A stretch of 64,000 bases of DNA from Peronospora farinosa (lineage: Eukaryota > Oomycota > Peronosporomycetes > Peronosporales > Peronosporaceae). Shown piece after piece: positions 32,400 through 44,506 of the stretch; the first letter of the stretch is position 1; every line of letters starts with the position of its first letter. The position numbers and the translations under genes are program-made. The stretch spans positions 1 to 64,000 of the forward strand of contig CANTFK010000139.1 in the NCBI GenBank assembly GCA_947646735.1. The letters are read 5' to 3'. Under the pieces are notes generated by a model, which saw only the letters and a program-made list of their open reading frames with translations, did not search any database and was not told the DNA's origin.

Positions 32400-32474
32400 G
32401 TATCTTACGTAAAGCGCTGTATCTTACGTAAAACGCTGTATCTTACGTAAAAGGTGTATCTTACGTAAAAAAGG
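32400..32474. promoter_or_regulatory. Four direct repeats with TTACGTAA core in a divergent promoter
   Basis: Four 18-19-bp units, each GTATCTTACGTAAA plus a few variable bases (GCGCT, ACGCT, AGGT, AAAGG), sit in the 153-bp gap between the CAF-1 p60 and PAP2-like start codons. Each contains the palindrome TTACGTAA. Position and regular spacing suggest a bidirectional binding site cluster; the factor is unknown. Confidence 0.55.
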
Positions 32475-32519
32475 TTATGCGCGCATTGTTTCCAACACAC
32501 ATAAGTGCGTAAATCAAAG

Positions 32520-34099
32520 ATGGAAAGTTGGACGGATTACTTTATGTCGCACTTTTACGCCACGAAGGCGCGGCCCGTATCAGCTTTTGACCCATCGGGT
32601 TTCCTCCTCATCATTTCCTTTCTTCTTTTACTTGTGGGTGTACTTGCAGCAACAGCACGTGCGTTGGTATCTCTTCGTGGGTTCATACTTTGCTCCCGCG
32701 TCGAGAAAAATCTGCAAGACATGTCGGACTATGTGTCAGACCAGCGCATTCGCGTGGGTGAGAATCTTCAGTATATTAAAGGCCGCGCAATTGATCATTC
32801 AGGACGTCAAGGCTTTATTGCAGAGATGCTCAGCTATGCGTATCTCTCGCGACTCGCTTTTTCGCTCTCGATCTTTGCAATTGCTTCGTATCTTAATACA
32901 TTAGCAGCTGTCATTGCAGGGTAAGGAACTTCTGTATAAGTATCAATTGTGCAGGAGGAGGTAAAGGTTGGCACTGATGTTACTGGATCCTTTTGCTGTA
33001 CTTTTTGATATAATTAGCTGGCGCACACCAAACGTCGTGATCTTGGACTTTGCAAAGCAAAGCACCGACGTCAAGACCCTTCCAGACCTGGGGCACGATC
33101 TATTTAAGTTTGTCATGACCAAGTTCTACGGCCAAACCACGTACATTGAGTGGTTCGACCTTCCTGATGAATTCCTCGCTGCGGTGGGCACACTCACGTC
33201 GTTTATTATGGTTCTACACCCGCGAGTACGTTTTCTTCTTCGCCTGCAAAGTTGCTGCTGTTAATGCTGGTTAAGTGGCTTACGAATGTTCGTCTATTTG
33301 TTTAAATTGACTTTTGCAGCGATTGCTGATCATACGTCGTTTCTGCTTCATCTTCGCTATCATTAACCTCATGCGAGCTTGCTGTGTGGCGGTCACGTCG
33401 CTTCCGGACGCTAGCCCTATGTGCATTTCCCAGTTTGACACGGAGCGCGGGAACTACAAGCCTCTTCCCATATTCCCAAAGTGCGTGCATGTACATTTTT
33501 CTCGATTTTACACTGCGGCTAACAGTTGTAACAAAGTAAAGGCAACTCATAAACCGATCTTGTACCGTTTTTTCGATTTGCAGGGCTTTTTTTCGCGCTT
33601 GGAAGGTATTGATCCGCCCGTCACAGCACATCACTTGTGGTGACATGATATTCAGTGGCCACGCCGTCTTTTTGGTTCTCTGCTGTATGTTTGCAAAAAC
33701 GGTACGACCAGCAAGCTGTCTTGATCATCGTTGTTTTCATAGAAGATGGCTTCCTCACGTGACTTATGTTTGCAGTACTGTGTGCGCTCCGAGTTGAACA
33801 CGCCTTTCACCCGACGCTTCCCGTATGTGTTATGGATGATCCGCTACTACAACTACATCCTGTCAGCTTGTGGCATCTTTGCGATCGTGGGAACGCGGTT
33901 GCACTACACTCTAGACGTCCTCATCGCCATTTACATCACTGTCCAAGTCTGGCTCACGTACCACTGGCTCATGAGCTATCCAGAGAATGGTTTTGCACTC
34001 ATTAAGTGGCTTGAGCACGCAGAAGTGCACTTGGTCGACCACAATGCCTATCAAAAGGCACGGCGGGTTGGCAGCCAGAGCGTCGATAAGACCGACTAG
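32520..34099 (+). CDS. PAP2-superfamily, sphingomyelin-synthase-like membrane protein
   Basis: Five exons: 32520-32920, 32967-33225, 33320-33480, 33584-33701, 33776-34099; 1263 bp, 420 aa; introns 46-103 bp. Several transmembrane helices. The C-terminal part has CGDMIFSGHAVFLVL (catalytic His 1) and GTRLHYTLDVLIAIYI (His/Asp), the PAP2_C catalytic motifs of sphingomyelin synthases and related inositol phosphorylceramide synthases. A role in transferring a phospho-head-group to ceramide in the Golgi or plasma membrane is inferred; the head-group cannot be told. The N-terminal two-helix extension (about residues 20-55 and 105-140) is long for the family. Confidence 0.88.
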
Positions 34100-34233
34100 T
34101 CCTCATTGCGAGTTGAGCTTGCCTGAGCTCAAACAAGGCAACCAAGGAATCGAAAAAGAACAGCACAACCATAGACGTAGAAGAAAATGCCAATTACCGA
34201 CCTGCACGCGGAGCACGAAAAGATTTTTCTAAC

Positions 34234-35112
34234 TTATCGTGTCTTTTTCGTTTCAGTCTTTTCACTTGCATCTTCTTTTTGCAGCCCTTGCCGAAGCTTG
34301 TGTTGTAAATGCTCCTCCATGATCCCCCATTCACTGTTAATAGCAGCAAAGACAACTGTGTCACAGTTGCAGTTTTTGATGATCCGGTGCTTCCGCATCA
34401 CACCTTCGAAAGTAAAGCCCAACGAGTGAGCAGCACGTCGAGCACGAACATTGTGCCCGTCACATCGCCACTCTACGCGACGGTATCCATTATCGAACAG
34501 ATACTTTAACAGCAGTAGTACAACCTCTGTCAGTGCGGTCGTGCCCTGAAAAGCCGGAGAAAGCCACAAGTGCATTAACTCGATGCGAAGGTTTTTCGGC
34601 GAGTGTTTACCCAACGTCACCATTCCAATGGGCTGATTACTCTCTCGATGCGCCAGCACAAAGTGACGAGCATTTTCTTTTTCCTTTGAGTAAAATTTCT
34701 TGAAATCAGCCACAGACGCGAAGGGCCCATGCGGAAGATATTTCCAGATCATCTCGTCAGCATCAAACGTTATATCTCGAAAAATACCTCCGCGTGGCTC
34801 CCCACTCGAGACGGCAAAGAGATTAACAGCATCTCTCGATACTGAAAAGTCCCTTATGCAGACGTTCTTTCCCTCCAGCAATTTATCGTGTCCTAAAGTC
34901 GGTGGACGAGTGCTCAGCATCTTCGATTTCTCCAGCAGCTCGTCGTACAACAGTGGCTTTTCCTCACCCATAATTGACGGTAGCCCCACCGCCTCCTGCT
35001 CCATGCGCTTAAAAGACCCTCCGTGGCGAAGTAGCATGAATACCGCTAGCAATGAACCCACAAACACCATGACACCGGCTGCAATGCCGATGAAAACTAC
35101 CAGCGTCAGCAT
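34234..35112 (-). CDS. Membrane-anchored GNAT acetyltransferase (RimJ/RimL-like)
   Basis: 292 aa, intronless. An N-terminal transmembrane helix (LVVFIGIAAGVMVFVGSLLAVFMLL) precedes a GNAT domain: WKYLPHGPFASVADFKKF, HFVLAHRESNQPIGMVTLGKH, LRIELMHLWLSPAFQGTTALTEV (acetyl-CoA binding region) and RRVEWRCDGHNVRARRAAHSLGFTFEGVMRKH, a strong Acetyltransf_3 signature. The C-terminus is Lys/Glu-rich. Similar single-pass GNAT proteins occur in fungi and oomycetes; the substrate is unknown. The topology (catalytic domain inside or outside) cannot be decided. Confidence 0.9.
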   Translation of the reverse strand: MLTLVVFIGIAAGVMVFVGSLLAVFMLLRHGGSFKRMEQEAVGLPSIMGEEKPLLYDELLEKSKMLSTRPPTLGHDKLLEGKNVCIRDFSVSRDAVNLFAVSSGEPRGGIFRDITFDADEMIWKYLPHGPFASVADFKKFYSKEKENARHFVLAHRESNQPIGMVTLGKHSPKNLRIELMHLWLSPAFQGTTALTEVVLLLLKYLFDNGYRRVEWRCDGHNVRARRAAHSLGFTFEGVMRKHRIIKNCNCDTVVFAAINSEWGIMEEHLQHKLRQGLQKEDASEKTETKKTR

Positions 35113-35253
35113 TTTAATTAATTGTGTTTCTTGGATAACACAATATTATTAATTGATAAAAATGAGTGACAAATAAATTAGTTACGAATTAACCTGTCCA
35201 GTTGAGTCTATATTTGTAATTAATGTAAAACGTAAGCTCACTCGTTGACCAGG

Positions 35254-35755
35254 ATGAACGCAGCACAGGCTCCTTCGCAGAACAAGCGGCCGCCCGAGAA
35301 GGGTTCGTTTCCATTGGATCACTATGGTGAGTGCAAGCCAGTCATGAAGAGGTTCCTATCTTGTATGCGTGAACACGGGAATAGCCACATTGACTGCAAG
35401 CCGTTATCGGCTGAGTACTTGCAGTGTCGGATGGACAAGTACGTTCCTCGTTGCTGTGTTTTTTGTTTCGTAGAGCAAATAGAGATAATATTGCAAGATG
35501 ATAATCTAACAAGGCATAATTTGATTCGACAGGGGTCTAATGCAACAGGAAGAGCTGGAGAAAATGGGGTTCCATGAAGAAGGCATGAAAAAAGCATGGA
35601 CGGAGAAAACCAATGAAGGCAGAAAGGAAGGTGAGCCCATTAACAGAAGAGAGTGGCAGAGCACACGAACTCAAACTGATGAAAATGTTTGTTATGCAGG
35701 TGAAGGATTTGTGGCAGGTCTGGGTGTCAAGAAGTCCCGTTATACGAAAAAGTAG
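35254..35755 (+). CDS. COX19: COX19, cytochrome c oxidase assembly factor
   Basis: Three exons: 35254-35438, 35533-35630, 35700-35755 (introns 94 and 69 bp); 339 bp, 112 aa. The twin CX9C pattern is exact: CKPVMKRFLSC and CKPLSAEYLQC, followed by RMDKGLMQQEELEKMGF, the conserved COX19 C-terminal block. PPEKGSFPLDHYGECK before the first pair is also typical. The protein is imported to the mitochondrial intermembrane space by Mia40 oxidation and supports copper delivery to complex IV. Confidence 0.95.
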
Positions 35756-36740
35756 TGGCCTGCAGCAGCAATATCTATCTAGACCAAAGTAAAGACACCT
35801 TCTCTGGCATGGTGTTGATATTACGTAAACGCGGCACATCTCCTCGTCTGCATCATTCTTTTCGCTGCTCGGTTTGAATCTGTTTGCAAAGTAGTCCCGC
35901 GTGAGGCAGTATCAAGAGCTACATTTGACTTTTGAAGCTAAAAGATTGAACAATCTATTGTTGTGAGGCTCTTTATGTGGTCTCCATTTCGATTGGACTC
36001 AAAAAGGAATATTACATTTATCTCATTGTAATTTTGCTTGGCAAGAGCAGTTGAGCAGCATGTGTCAAGTCATTCTTCTTGTCGTGGTGTTCTTCATCTT
36101 GTGAGATGCCGCGCACCCAGATTCGAAGACATTCCTTTGACGTACTTTGGACGCAGTGGAGTCACTCTTAAATCTGTGGCGATTCACTTTCGTTCCTATT
36201 CGGTGTTATCGTGACAAAATCGATCCAACAATTTTCTTTTCATACTTTGATCAAGAGAGCAGGTTTATTATTTTCACTATTGAGTCGGATGCGTGTGCTA
36301 CATTCCACGCGGTTGTATCAACAACGCTCGGATTCTTGGTTTAAGCAATCGCAACGTTCGCGAAAAAGTCTTTAGAAGTTTAGAGAAGCAGAAGTTGCGT
36401 TATTTTAGCGCATATGTGCACGTACTCCTGGGCAATATTATACGAAAGGGCGAATTACCGGAAGTACATTATGCGCATCGGTTGGTCCGGCGGACTCTTA
36501 CACACATCAAAAGTATTTTAATTCCCTACTGTTGCTAGTTCCATGGTCGATGCAGCACAGCCCGCAACCCTGTGCTAGGAGCCGTACTCGCCGCTGAGAG
36601 CGTTCAAAAGAGGTTCAGCTTCTAAACTGGTGAGGGAGTCTAGTACTAGTCGTGTATCGACTTAACAGAAGGCATCGGATTAGATGGTAAATAAGTTAAG
36701 ACGTCCAGTTCAAAGCTGTCTATCTTCCTGCTAGACTAGC
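35756..36740. other. Intergenic, about 1 kb, no supported gene
   Basis: Only short plus-strand open frames (36147-36344, 36293-36538) without recognisable motifs or convincing splice partners. No repeats noticed. It separates COX19 from the convergent 7TM gene. Confidence 0.6.
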
Positions 36741-38024
36741 TCAACGAATCTCCACGGACTCACGGACCCAGCAGGATGCCGGAGACTGCTCTGCTTCCCT
36801 ATCGCTCTGGATCTGATCTTGTTGATGACAAATATATTGTTGCTGGACTTGAAGTTCCCATTGCGCTCTCACAATGGCGTTGTCTTCGTAGGCGCGAGTA
36901 GTCTCGCCGCCAGTGCTTCCTCTGCTACTTCCGTCAGAGTCAGGGTCAGTCATGTATTTTGACAGCGTGCGTTTGCCACGAAGTCCCTTCATGTGGCTGG
37001 TCTCCACGTCCTTGTCACCCTTGCCCGTGACTCTCCTCATAAGGTACACCATGCAAATGGTTGGAAAAACGTTCGGAATGATGTTGCATAAGATGAGGTA
37101 TACGGTCATGGACATGGCAACGGCAGACTCGTTGAGTAATAACGCCAGCAAGCGAACCACGTCCGAGACAATGAAAATGGAGATGGCGAGCATAAGCTGC
37201 TTGAGAGACTTCTCCACGCTGGCAGCAGGAACGGTGCCGCGGGCAAGCAGCAGACGTCGACGCAAACGAAAGCCGTGATAGCTCAGCAGGACCCCGTACG
37301 CCAGCACGACAATCGCACCTGAGTACGTCAGCACGCCCCGAAGCTTGCTGTTCATAAAGCTGTACTGATCGTACACGTCGTCTTCGTATCGAAACAGTAA
37401 GACGGGCACCAGCAGGCCCCACAGCACCAACAGCGAGTTGAGCACGGCGACCAGCTTGGAAATACGTCGCTTTGCCATTCGCTGACCTGCTGACACCACG
37501 CCGGCCCAGCAGACAGCTAGGTACGATTTGCAGAAGGACAGCAAGAGCAGCGAGTAGAGGCGACAGAGGTATGTGGCCTCCCAGCTCTGCGACAGCGGGT
37601 ACCAGATCCACTCGACGGCCTCTGGCAACTGCAACAGCATTGACACTAGCAGCATCACGTGAAAAACCTTCTTGGCACTGCGATTCGAGTGCAGGAAATG
37701 TAGTGAGGTACGCCATGCGACGGCCAAGGACAGAGGCACATAGAGAAGCAGGACCAACCATCCGCAGGCCTTTAGCGTCGCTAGCGCCTCGTAGCTGTCC
37801 TCATTTGCCGTGAAGTTAGTCGTCACGTCGGTACTTGTCGTCATTGTAGCTGTAGAGGGTAATAATTTTCCTATGGTTTGGTCATGGTAATTCGAAAAGG
37901 AGATGGCGACATCCGAAAGCGCCATTAGTAGCAGCAGTACCAGCAGCAAGAAGTTTGCCAGTCGACGGCCTATGCTCGTTTTTACTGAATTGTTGAATTG
38001 TACAGTATATTCGGACCACGTCAC
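36741..38024 (-). CDS. Seven-helix membrane protein, THH1/TOM1/TOM3-like
   Basis: 427 aa, intronless. About seven hydrophobic segments: residues 22-45, 84-107, 121-140, 156-178, 190-212, 234-254 and 280-330 (possibly two). Loops carry basic clusters (AKRRISK, RLRRRLLLARG). The C-terminal about 95 residues are polar, with SKYMTDPDSDGSSRGS and Gln-rich stretches. The layout resembles THH1/TOM1/TOM3 (DUF1084) proteins or oomycete GPCR-like proteins. An N-glycosylation site (NFTAN) lies in the first long loop. Signalling function is an inference from topology only. Confidence 0.65.
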   Translation of the reverse strand: MTWSEYTVQFNNSVKTSIGRRLANFLLLVLLLLMALSDVAISFSNYHDQTIGKLLPSTATMTTSTDVTTNFTANEDSYEALATLKACGWLVLLLYVPLSLAVAWRTSLHFLHSNRSAKKVFHVMLLVSMLLQLPEAVEWIWYPLSQSWEATYLCRLYSLLLLSFCKSYLAVCWAGVVSAGQRMAKRRISKLVAVLNSLLVLWGLLVPVLLFRYEDDVYDQYSFMNSKLRGVLTYSGAIVVLAYGVLLSYHGFRLRRRLLLARGTVPAASVEKSLKQLMLAISIFIVSDVVRLLALLLNESAVAMSMTVYLILCNIIPNVFPTICMVYLMRRVTGKGDKDVETSHMKGLRGKRTLSKYMTDPDSDGSSRGSTGGETTRAYEDNAIVRAQWELQVQQQYICHQQDQIQSDREAEQSPASCWVRESVEIR

Positions 38025-38371
38025 ACCATATGTACACTGAATTTACAAAAACAAAAAAAGGCACTGTAACATCTGCTGCCCCTATAATGTGGTTTTGGAT
38101 CAAAACTTGCAGGTCTTTCTCGAAATGATAATTGAGGGCTTCAAAGCAAATTGAACATGCGAGACTTCGATGCAAACTACTAAACGGCGACTAGTATCGA
38201 TACTTGGAAGACGTCAAGGCGTTTGGTCGTGGCCGGGCGTTGTATTCACGCGTGAGCTCTGACTCATTCTTATTATCAAAGGTTTTTAAAAACCTAGATT
38301 GGGTGTAAATTACCAACTGTTGTAAAACATGAGGGTTTTCTAAAAGCTTAAGTCATTAAACGCTACCGGTA

Positions 38372-41300
38372 ATGTACCGCATACACGGTATACCAACCCT
38401 ATCTCAGGACGATCTTCAATATCTGATACAAGCACATCTACTTATAAAAAAACAAAGGGTTCTCGAGAGTCAAAGCCTGCAGCAGTCAATGTCTGCACGT
38501 CATAGTAGCGCAAGCACAAGTAGCGATTTCTTTGCACGATCCGCTATCCTTTCCACGGCATTCACAGCTCGCTCGGAACGTCGTCCGCTTCTTTTTTCCG
38601 GTGCACCACCTCCACAGGTTTTTGCACATCCGATCGAGTGCGCGTCATTCACAAGTCGTTTATTTTTTCAATGGGTCACACCATCAGTGACGCTTGCGAC
38701 CATCAGACACAATCTCCGTATCAGACTCAAGATCGAGTTGCAGTCAAACGTGGACTGCAACAAGCGGACGTATGGGAATTGCCGTCTCATTCTCGATCAG
38801 AAAGTGGTGCTAATGCCCTGCAACGTGCGTGGATTGCCAGTGGATCTTTATTATTGGCATTTGTAAAGACACAAGGTCTTCAATATGCGGGACTTGGAGT
38901 GCTTCATGCGATTGCTCAGTACTGTGATCTACTAGGGCCTTACGTGCTATTCCAAGGTGTGACATTGCTACAACAACAAGAAGAGAAGGGACGGGAAGGC
39001 CCGGATGATATGGAGACGAGAAATCGTCTCGTCTTTTGGCTAGGGACGTTATTGATCTCCCGACTCCTGCGTGCATTGCTGTCGACTTTTGTTCGTGTGG
39101 AACTTCAGACGTTGACTTTGAGACTTACAGCGGCACTGCAGAGTTTAGTGGTACAGAAAGCGTTGCGACTGTCGAATTTCTCGACTCGACAAGCTGATAC
39201 ACTTTACTCTGTCGACGTGCCGCAGCTGCTGCATGGCGCTGCATGTCTGCACGAACTCTGGGTGGCGCCGCTAATTATAGCTTTGATTGTGGCTTTTATT
39301 GTAAAGTTTATTGGTGTTGCAGCAGGTGGAGCCTCTGTAGTAGTGATCATGACGTTAATGGTCTTTCAGGTGCTGAAACAGCTGCAACTGCACTCGTTAG
39401 ATCGACTGCAACGAACACGGATAGACCGACAGAACTCGATCACAGACATGGTGCACGCGATGCCGGCCGTGAAGTTGCACGCGTGGGAGACGGCTGCAAA
39501 AGCGCGTGTAAATGCCACGCGCGAACGTGAGCTCGCGGCTCTGTGGACCTTTCAGATGCGAGGTGCTGCCGAGATTGCATTAAGCTTTGCCACGCCGGCT
39601 TTGGTGACTATTGCGGCACTGGCGGCAGGGTGTCATTCATCAACGCATCGTCTCACCGCAGCATCAGCATTTGCAACACTGGCGCTTGCACGTCTTATGC
39701 AGACACCACTTCGAACTATGGTCGAGGCAGTGCTAGGTGCTCGTGCCGCTTGGCAATCGCTACGCAATCTTTCCCACTTTATGGACCAGGATGAGCTGAA
39801 CCCGTATGTAGTAGCCCGGCGCGATAATCTGGGGCTAGTAGCCAAGTACGACGCACAAGACGTTGTCGTCGCTGTTGAAGACGCTACGTTGGGTTGGGCT
39901 ACTAGCGGTCCGGTGATTTTTCAGCACCTCGATGTGACGGTGGGTGCCGGTGAGTTCCTAGTGGTTCATGGGCGCCCTGGTAGTGGTAAGTCTTCCTTTC
40001 TCTCGGCACTGCTGGGTGAAATGCAAGCGCGTGACGGAAGCGATGGAAGCGGCAGCCGTGTATATGTTGGTGGCACGGTGGCCTATTGCCCTCAGCAGCC
40101 ATGGCTGGAACAAACGCTGTCGGTACGCGACAATGTGCTGTTCGGTCTCCCGTTTGATCACCACAAGTATCAGCGCGTACTTGACGTATGCGCGCTTACC
40201 AACACAATTACATTGTTGCCGGCTCGAGATCACACTCTTGTTCAAGAGTGGATGCCAACCCCAGGACAGCAAGCGCTTTTAAGTCTTGCGCGTGCTTGTT
40301 ACAGCGATGCCGATGTGTACTTGCTTGACGAACCACTGGCACGATTATACCCCAGATCCACAGCACGCGAAATCTTTTCTCGGTGTTTGGTGGGGCTTCT
40401 GCGCAACAAGACACGAATAGTTGTTACTACGCGCGCTGAGTTTATTAACTCGGAACTTGTAGACAATGCTATCCGCTTTGAAGACGGTGGTCAACTCGTG
40501 CATACCCGCGATATTTATGATGTCAATGGGCGCAAAGAGCAAGACGAAGACGAAGAAAGTAGCGAGGAAGAAGTCGGAGATGAAAACTGGGTGCACTGCT
40601 CTGTTCCCTGTTCTGGCGTTGACGTTGTGAGTCCTATTGAGCCACCGTATCTTCCATTAGAGGAATTACCGAGCATCGAGCAGTTGTCCATAGAAAATGC
40701 TGTCGGAATAGCTCGCAATACTTTGAGTGAACGACCGCTGCGCGAGTATCTTTCGTGTGAAACAACAGTAAAAGCTGAATGGAAGGAGGGTGAACGGCTG
40801 CGTAAATCCATTCGTGCCTACGCGGTCACTATTGGTGGTGTTCGTGTGGCCTTGGTTCTATTTGTTCTACTATGCTTTTGGCAAGCTTTGCAGCTGTCGA
40901 GTGAGATATGGCTAGCTTACTGGGCACATTCCAGCAGTTACAGAAGCATGGCGGCAGACCAGCTCATTTACGCCTCATTGGCGTTGGGTGGCGTGCTTTT
41001 GGTACTTGGATATGCTCTGGGTATCGCTATGGCGGCAGTCGAGGGAGCACGTCGTGCTTTTTTGTCATTGGCATCCGCGTTCTTATATGCTCCTCTGGTG
41101 TTCTTTGATGCCTTTGGCGCTGGGAGCGGCAGAGCCCGGTCAATGCGACTCAGCTTTACCAGAAGACGTGAGCTCGAGCGTGCCTTCACAGACACGGATC
41201 TCACCGACTTGGATACAAGACTCCCTCTTGCATTTGGTGCTATGTTAGCACTCGGATCCTCAACTTTGGCCGCGCTGCTGACTGCCGCGGCGGTGACGCG

Positions 41301-42936
41301 GTGCTACTCAGTACTGATCGTCCCTGTAGTGTACATGTATGTGCGTACGGCAAGGCTATATTCACGGCCAGCTCGTGATCTACTTCACTTGGAACGTAAA
41401 GCGCGACAGGCTGCTCGGTTGCATGCAGTTGAGTCGCTTGCGGGGGCACGCGTGGTGCGAGCCTTTGGATTGTCGCATGTGCACCGTATGTTGGGCCACC
41501 ATTTCTGGCTTCTGGATATCGCTGCTCGTGATGGTCATCTCGGCCTACATATAGATCAATGGCTTGCGCTGCGCGTCCAGTTGTACGGGGCTGTGATCGT
41601 GGGGGTTGTAGCAGCGTCATTATTCTTGACTTTGCGATACGCCTTGAGCGATGGCCTATTGGCTTTAGCGTTGTACGAAGCACTGATAGTGGATGGAGGA
41701 GCACTTGAGTCGCTCGTGCGGGCATGGGTTTGGTTGAGCCCGGTTCTACCGACAGCCGCCCGAATTCAAGCAGCCGTGCGAGGGGCGGAAGTGATCACGG
41801 AAACTGCAGCCTACTCGACTGCAGCAGCAAGAGGGGCGTCAGCGCTTTTCACGCCTGTTCAAAGCGAAGTCAACCCATCGTTGTCGTGGCCTACGAAAGG
41901 TGGTTTGCGCTTTGACGCAGTGAGTTTCCGTGATCCGGCAGCTGCTGTATTTGACGAGCTCACGGACATGTTTGAGATTGGTGATGGTGGTGCGCCGCCC
42001 TTGGCACTTAAGGGGGTATCGTTCCGTCTACAGGCAGGGAAAAAAATTGCTATACTGGAGTCGTCCGCATCTGCAGTTTCTTCGGTGGGCCGTGCACTGC
42101 TGCGTGTGCATGAGCTGACTGCAGGGCGAATTGTGATAGATGGTGTTGATATTGCCACGTTAGGTCTACGCACGCTTCGCTCTCGCGTGGCCTGTGTGTC
42201 AGCTGCTGCGCCCATCGGTGCTTTGTACGATGGCTCGGTCCGTACGCAGCTGGATCCAAGTGGTGTTGGTTTTGAGGATGATCGACTGTGGACTGTGCTG
42301 CGCACTGTGGGACTTGCGAGCAATGTGGCTACGTTGGATGGACCGTTGCCAGGCGTCTCTGCTCTTCCACAAAATCCGTCTGAGCGGCTCCTGCTAAGCC
42401 TTGCGCGCGCGCTGCTGAGCAAGCCATCTGTAGTGGCTTTAGCTTTGGCTCCTGTACTAGCTCTGCCATCTACAAACGATTTTCAATTGCAGACGGAGCC
42501 GCATTTTCCTCTCGATGATGCTACCCTCAAGATTTTGAAGCGTGTGGTGCATGAAGAGCTCCGTGACGCAACCGTGTTAGTGTTACTACCGTCTGCTACA
42601 GCTTCATCACAGCATGACCAAGCTCAGAGAGCAGCCTTGCTGAACGTTGCTGATCGCGTTTTAGTTGTAGTGGATGGTGAATTGGTGGAGCATAAGACAC
42701 CTGCAGAATTTGCATCACCTGCAGCGGATCCGGATTGGCTGGAGGTTCTTACTGAGGCTCCGGATAGATTGAAGCTATCCGATCTGATGCATTCCAGCGA
42801 GGATGCTGCCGCAGTGCCTTTGCAAGAAGAGAAAGAGCTGAAACACCATGTCAGTGGTGGCAATTTATTGACGAGTGGTGACTTTGTGGTGGATACTACC
42901 GATATAGACAGTGCTGCCGAAACAGAGTGTGATTAG
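38372..42936 (+). CDS. ABC transporter, ABCC/MRP type, with degenerate second ATPase site
   Basis: Two overlapping open frames form one gene: 38372-about 38670 (HPIECASFTSRLFFQWVTP, the usual ABCC N-terminus) and about 38720-42936. The join needs a short intron (about 50 bp, near 38675-38724) or is a frameshift; I could not decide. TMD1, then NBD1 with Walker A GRPGSGKSS, signature PGQQALLSLARA and Walker B DVYLLDEP; a linker; TMD2; then NBD2. NBD2 retains the frame of the fold (LRTLRSRVACVSAAAPI, SERLLLSLARALLS) but Walker A is ILESSASAVSS and Walker B is VVALALAPV, without the Gly/Lys or the Asp/Glu. Roughly 1500 aa. Substrate unknown; ABCC proteins often export conjugates. Confidence 0.85.
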
Positions 42937-43304
42937 ATATGCCATCTATGAGCATGTGTCGTGTCGTTGAAAGACAGACGTATCAAGACCGTCGAGCTAC
43001 TACGTATGGGCAATTGAATTTACGAGGAGGAATCAGCCAAAGCTAAATGCGATGAAGAGGTGATGCGAGAAGAGAGGTGTTGGCAAGAATGAATGTAGGT
43101 GTGTAACCGAGTTATGGTAGCAGCAAGGAAGAGTATGTACTGAAGGACCAGCGAGAGTTTGATGCAGATTGAGAAACTACTTCATTTGCTTTCAGTATAT
43201 CGCTATAATGGCTTTTTAGGATAGTGCAAATTACTACGTATTATTTCAACTATAATGTACCCATTTGACTTTTTTTATTAGTAAAAATTGTGCCATAATT
43301 TAAA
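42937..43304. other. Intergenic spacer
   Basis: 368 bp, AT-rich toward the right end, with no gene or repeat seen. It probably contains the ABCC 3' end and the promoter of the downstream gene. Confidence 0.6.
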
Positions 43305-44506
43305 ATGGTGATCGTACGATTCTCAGCATCAAAGGTGGCGCTTGTGACGGGATTGCATGAATTTGGTGATATAATGGAGGCGTTTCTTGAATGCGTGTAT
43401 CAAGATCGAGAGGAGCTACTGGTATCCGATGCTGCTCGACTCCAGCTGCATCTCGTGTCTAAAGATGAGGAGCTGGAGCTGCTCGTGCAAAAGAGTGGGG
43501 CGGCAGCAGCTCCACAGCTTCGAGCAGCACTTTGTTGGGCTAGAGACAAAGTAACTCCTGCTAATATGGACGTAGTACAGAGGCTGCTAATAGACGTGGA
43601 TCAACGACTGAAGGTGGCACACAAGAGCAAGAAACTCGCAAACGACGAAGCGCAAGAGGTGCGGAAGCTATTGGCCGAAAAGATTCACACAAGTGCTGGC
43701 ACACGCAATGAATTGTTGGCTCTGGAGGTGCAGCTACTGAGATATATATATATATATCTATGTAATGATATTCGAAGTGTATGTACTAACAAGATGCTGG
43801 CTATCAACAGGCTTATGAACGGCAGACTGGGTCCAAGGTCCGGCACACGAATGAACATTTTTACTTTCTCACTTTTCCATTGCTGCCGAAGACAAATCGT
43901 GTCAAGAATGCAGAAGAAGTTTCTATTGACTACTCGCTGCTGGATGAACAATGTCAGCGCACAAGAATTCCCAGGAAACAGCGGATGCTCGAGTCGGAGA
44001 CTATGAATTTGACAATGGAGGATGAGAAGGAAGAGAGGTCGACCGATGGCTATTTCTCGATTTGCGGCATGGTAGACGGTATAACAGACGCGTTGACTAT
44101 TTCAGCAGATGATGAGTGGGAGATGATGCCCGTTGTAGTGGAGATCAAGAACCGTATGCGTGGCTTTCGAAATCCACCGCCGCTATTCGATCATATTCAA
44201 TTAGCTGTCTACATGAAAATGCTAGGAGTTGAACACGGAGACTTGGTGGAATGTATCTACAATGCCACCTCCAACCCCACTATCAGAGTTTCACGCGTGT
44301 CGTTGGGTGTTGCACCGCTTTGTCTTCCTATGTCTTCGACGGGACGAGGACGAGATATTTGGACCGAAGTTATCGTACCGCGGTTATATGCCTTTACAGC
44401 AACTGTGCAAAAGCTGCGCGATGAGGAGCTGTTGCGGCTTGCTTTCCTAAATGGCACCAAGGAAGAACGACTCGCAATAGTGCGTGCTGAGTGCGACTTT
44501 TTGTGA
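43305..44506 (+). CDS. PD-(D/E)XK-like nuclease-fold protein
   Basis: Two exons (43305-43727 and 43811-44506; the 83-bp intron holds a (TA)n run); 1119 bp, 372 aa. Motifs: ICGMVDGITDAL, then PVVVEIKNRMRGF, then FDHIQLAVYMKMLG. This is the D...ExK arrangement plus the following Gln-containing helix of PD-(D/E)XK nucleases. The N-terminal half is helical with ELLVSDAARLQLHLVSKDEELELL. Substrate and location are unknown; related uncharacterised proteins are typical of protists. Alternative: an inactive member of the fold. Confidence 0.7.

Noticed and set aside
38372..38866. Separate small gene upstream of the ABC transporter
   Set aside because: Its peptide ends with the standard ABCC N-terminal motif (HPIE...FFQWVTP) and the next frame continues the domain, so it is the first part of the same gene.
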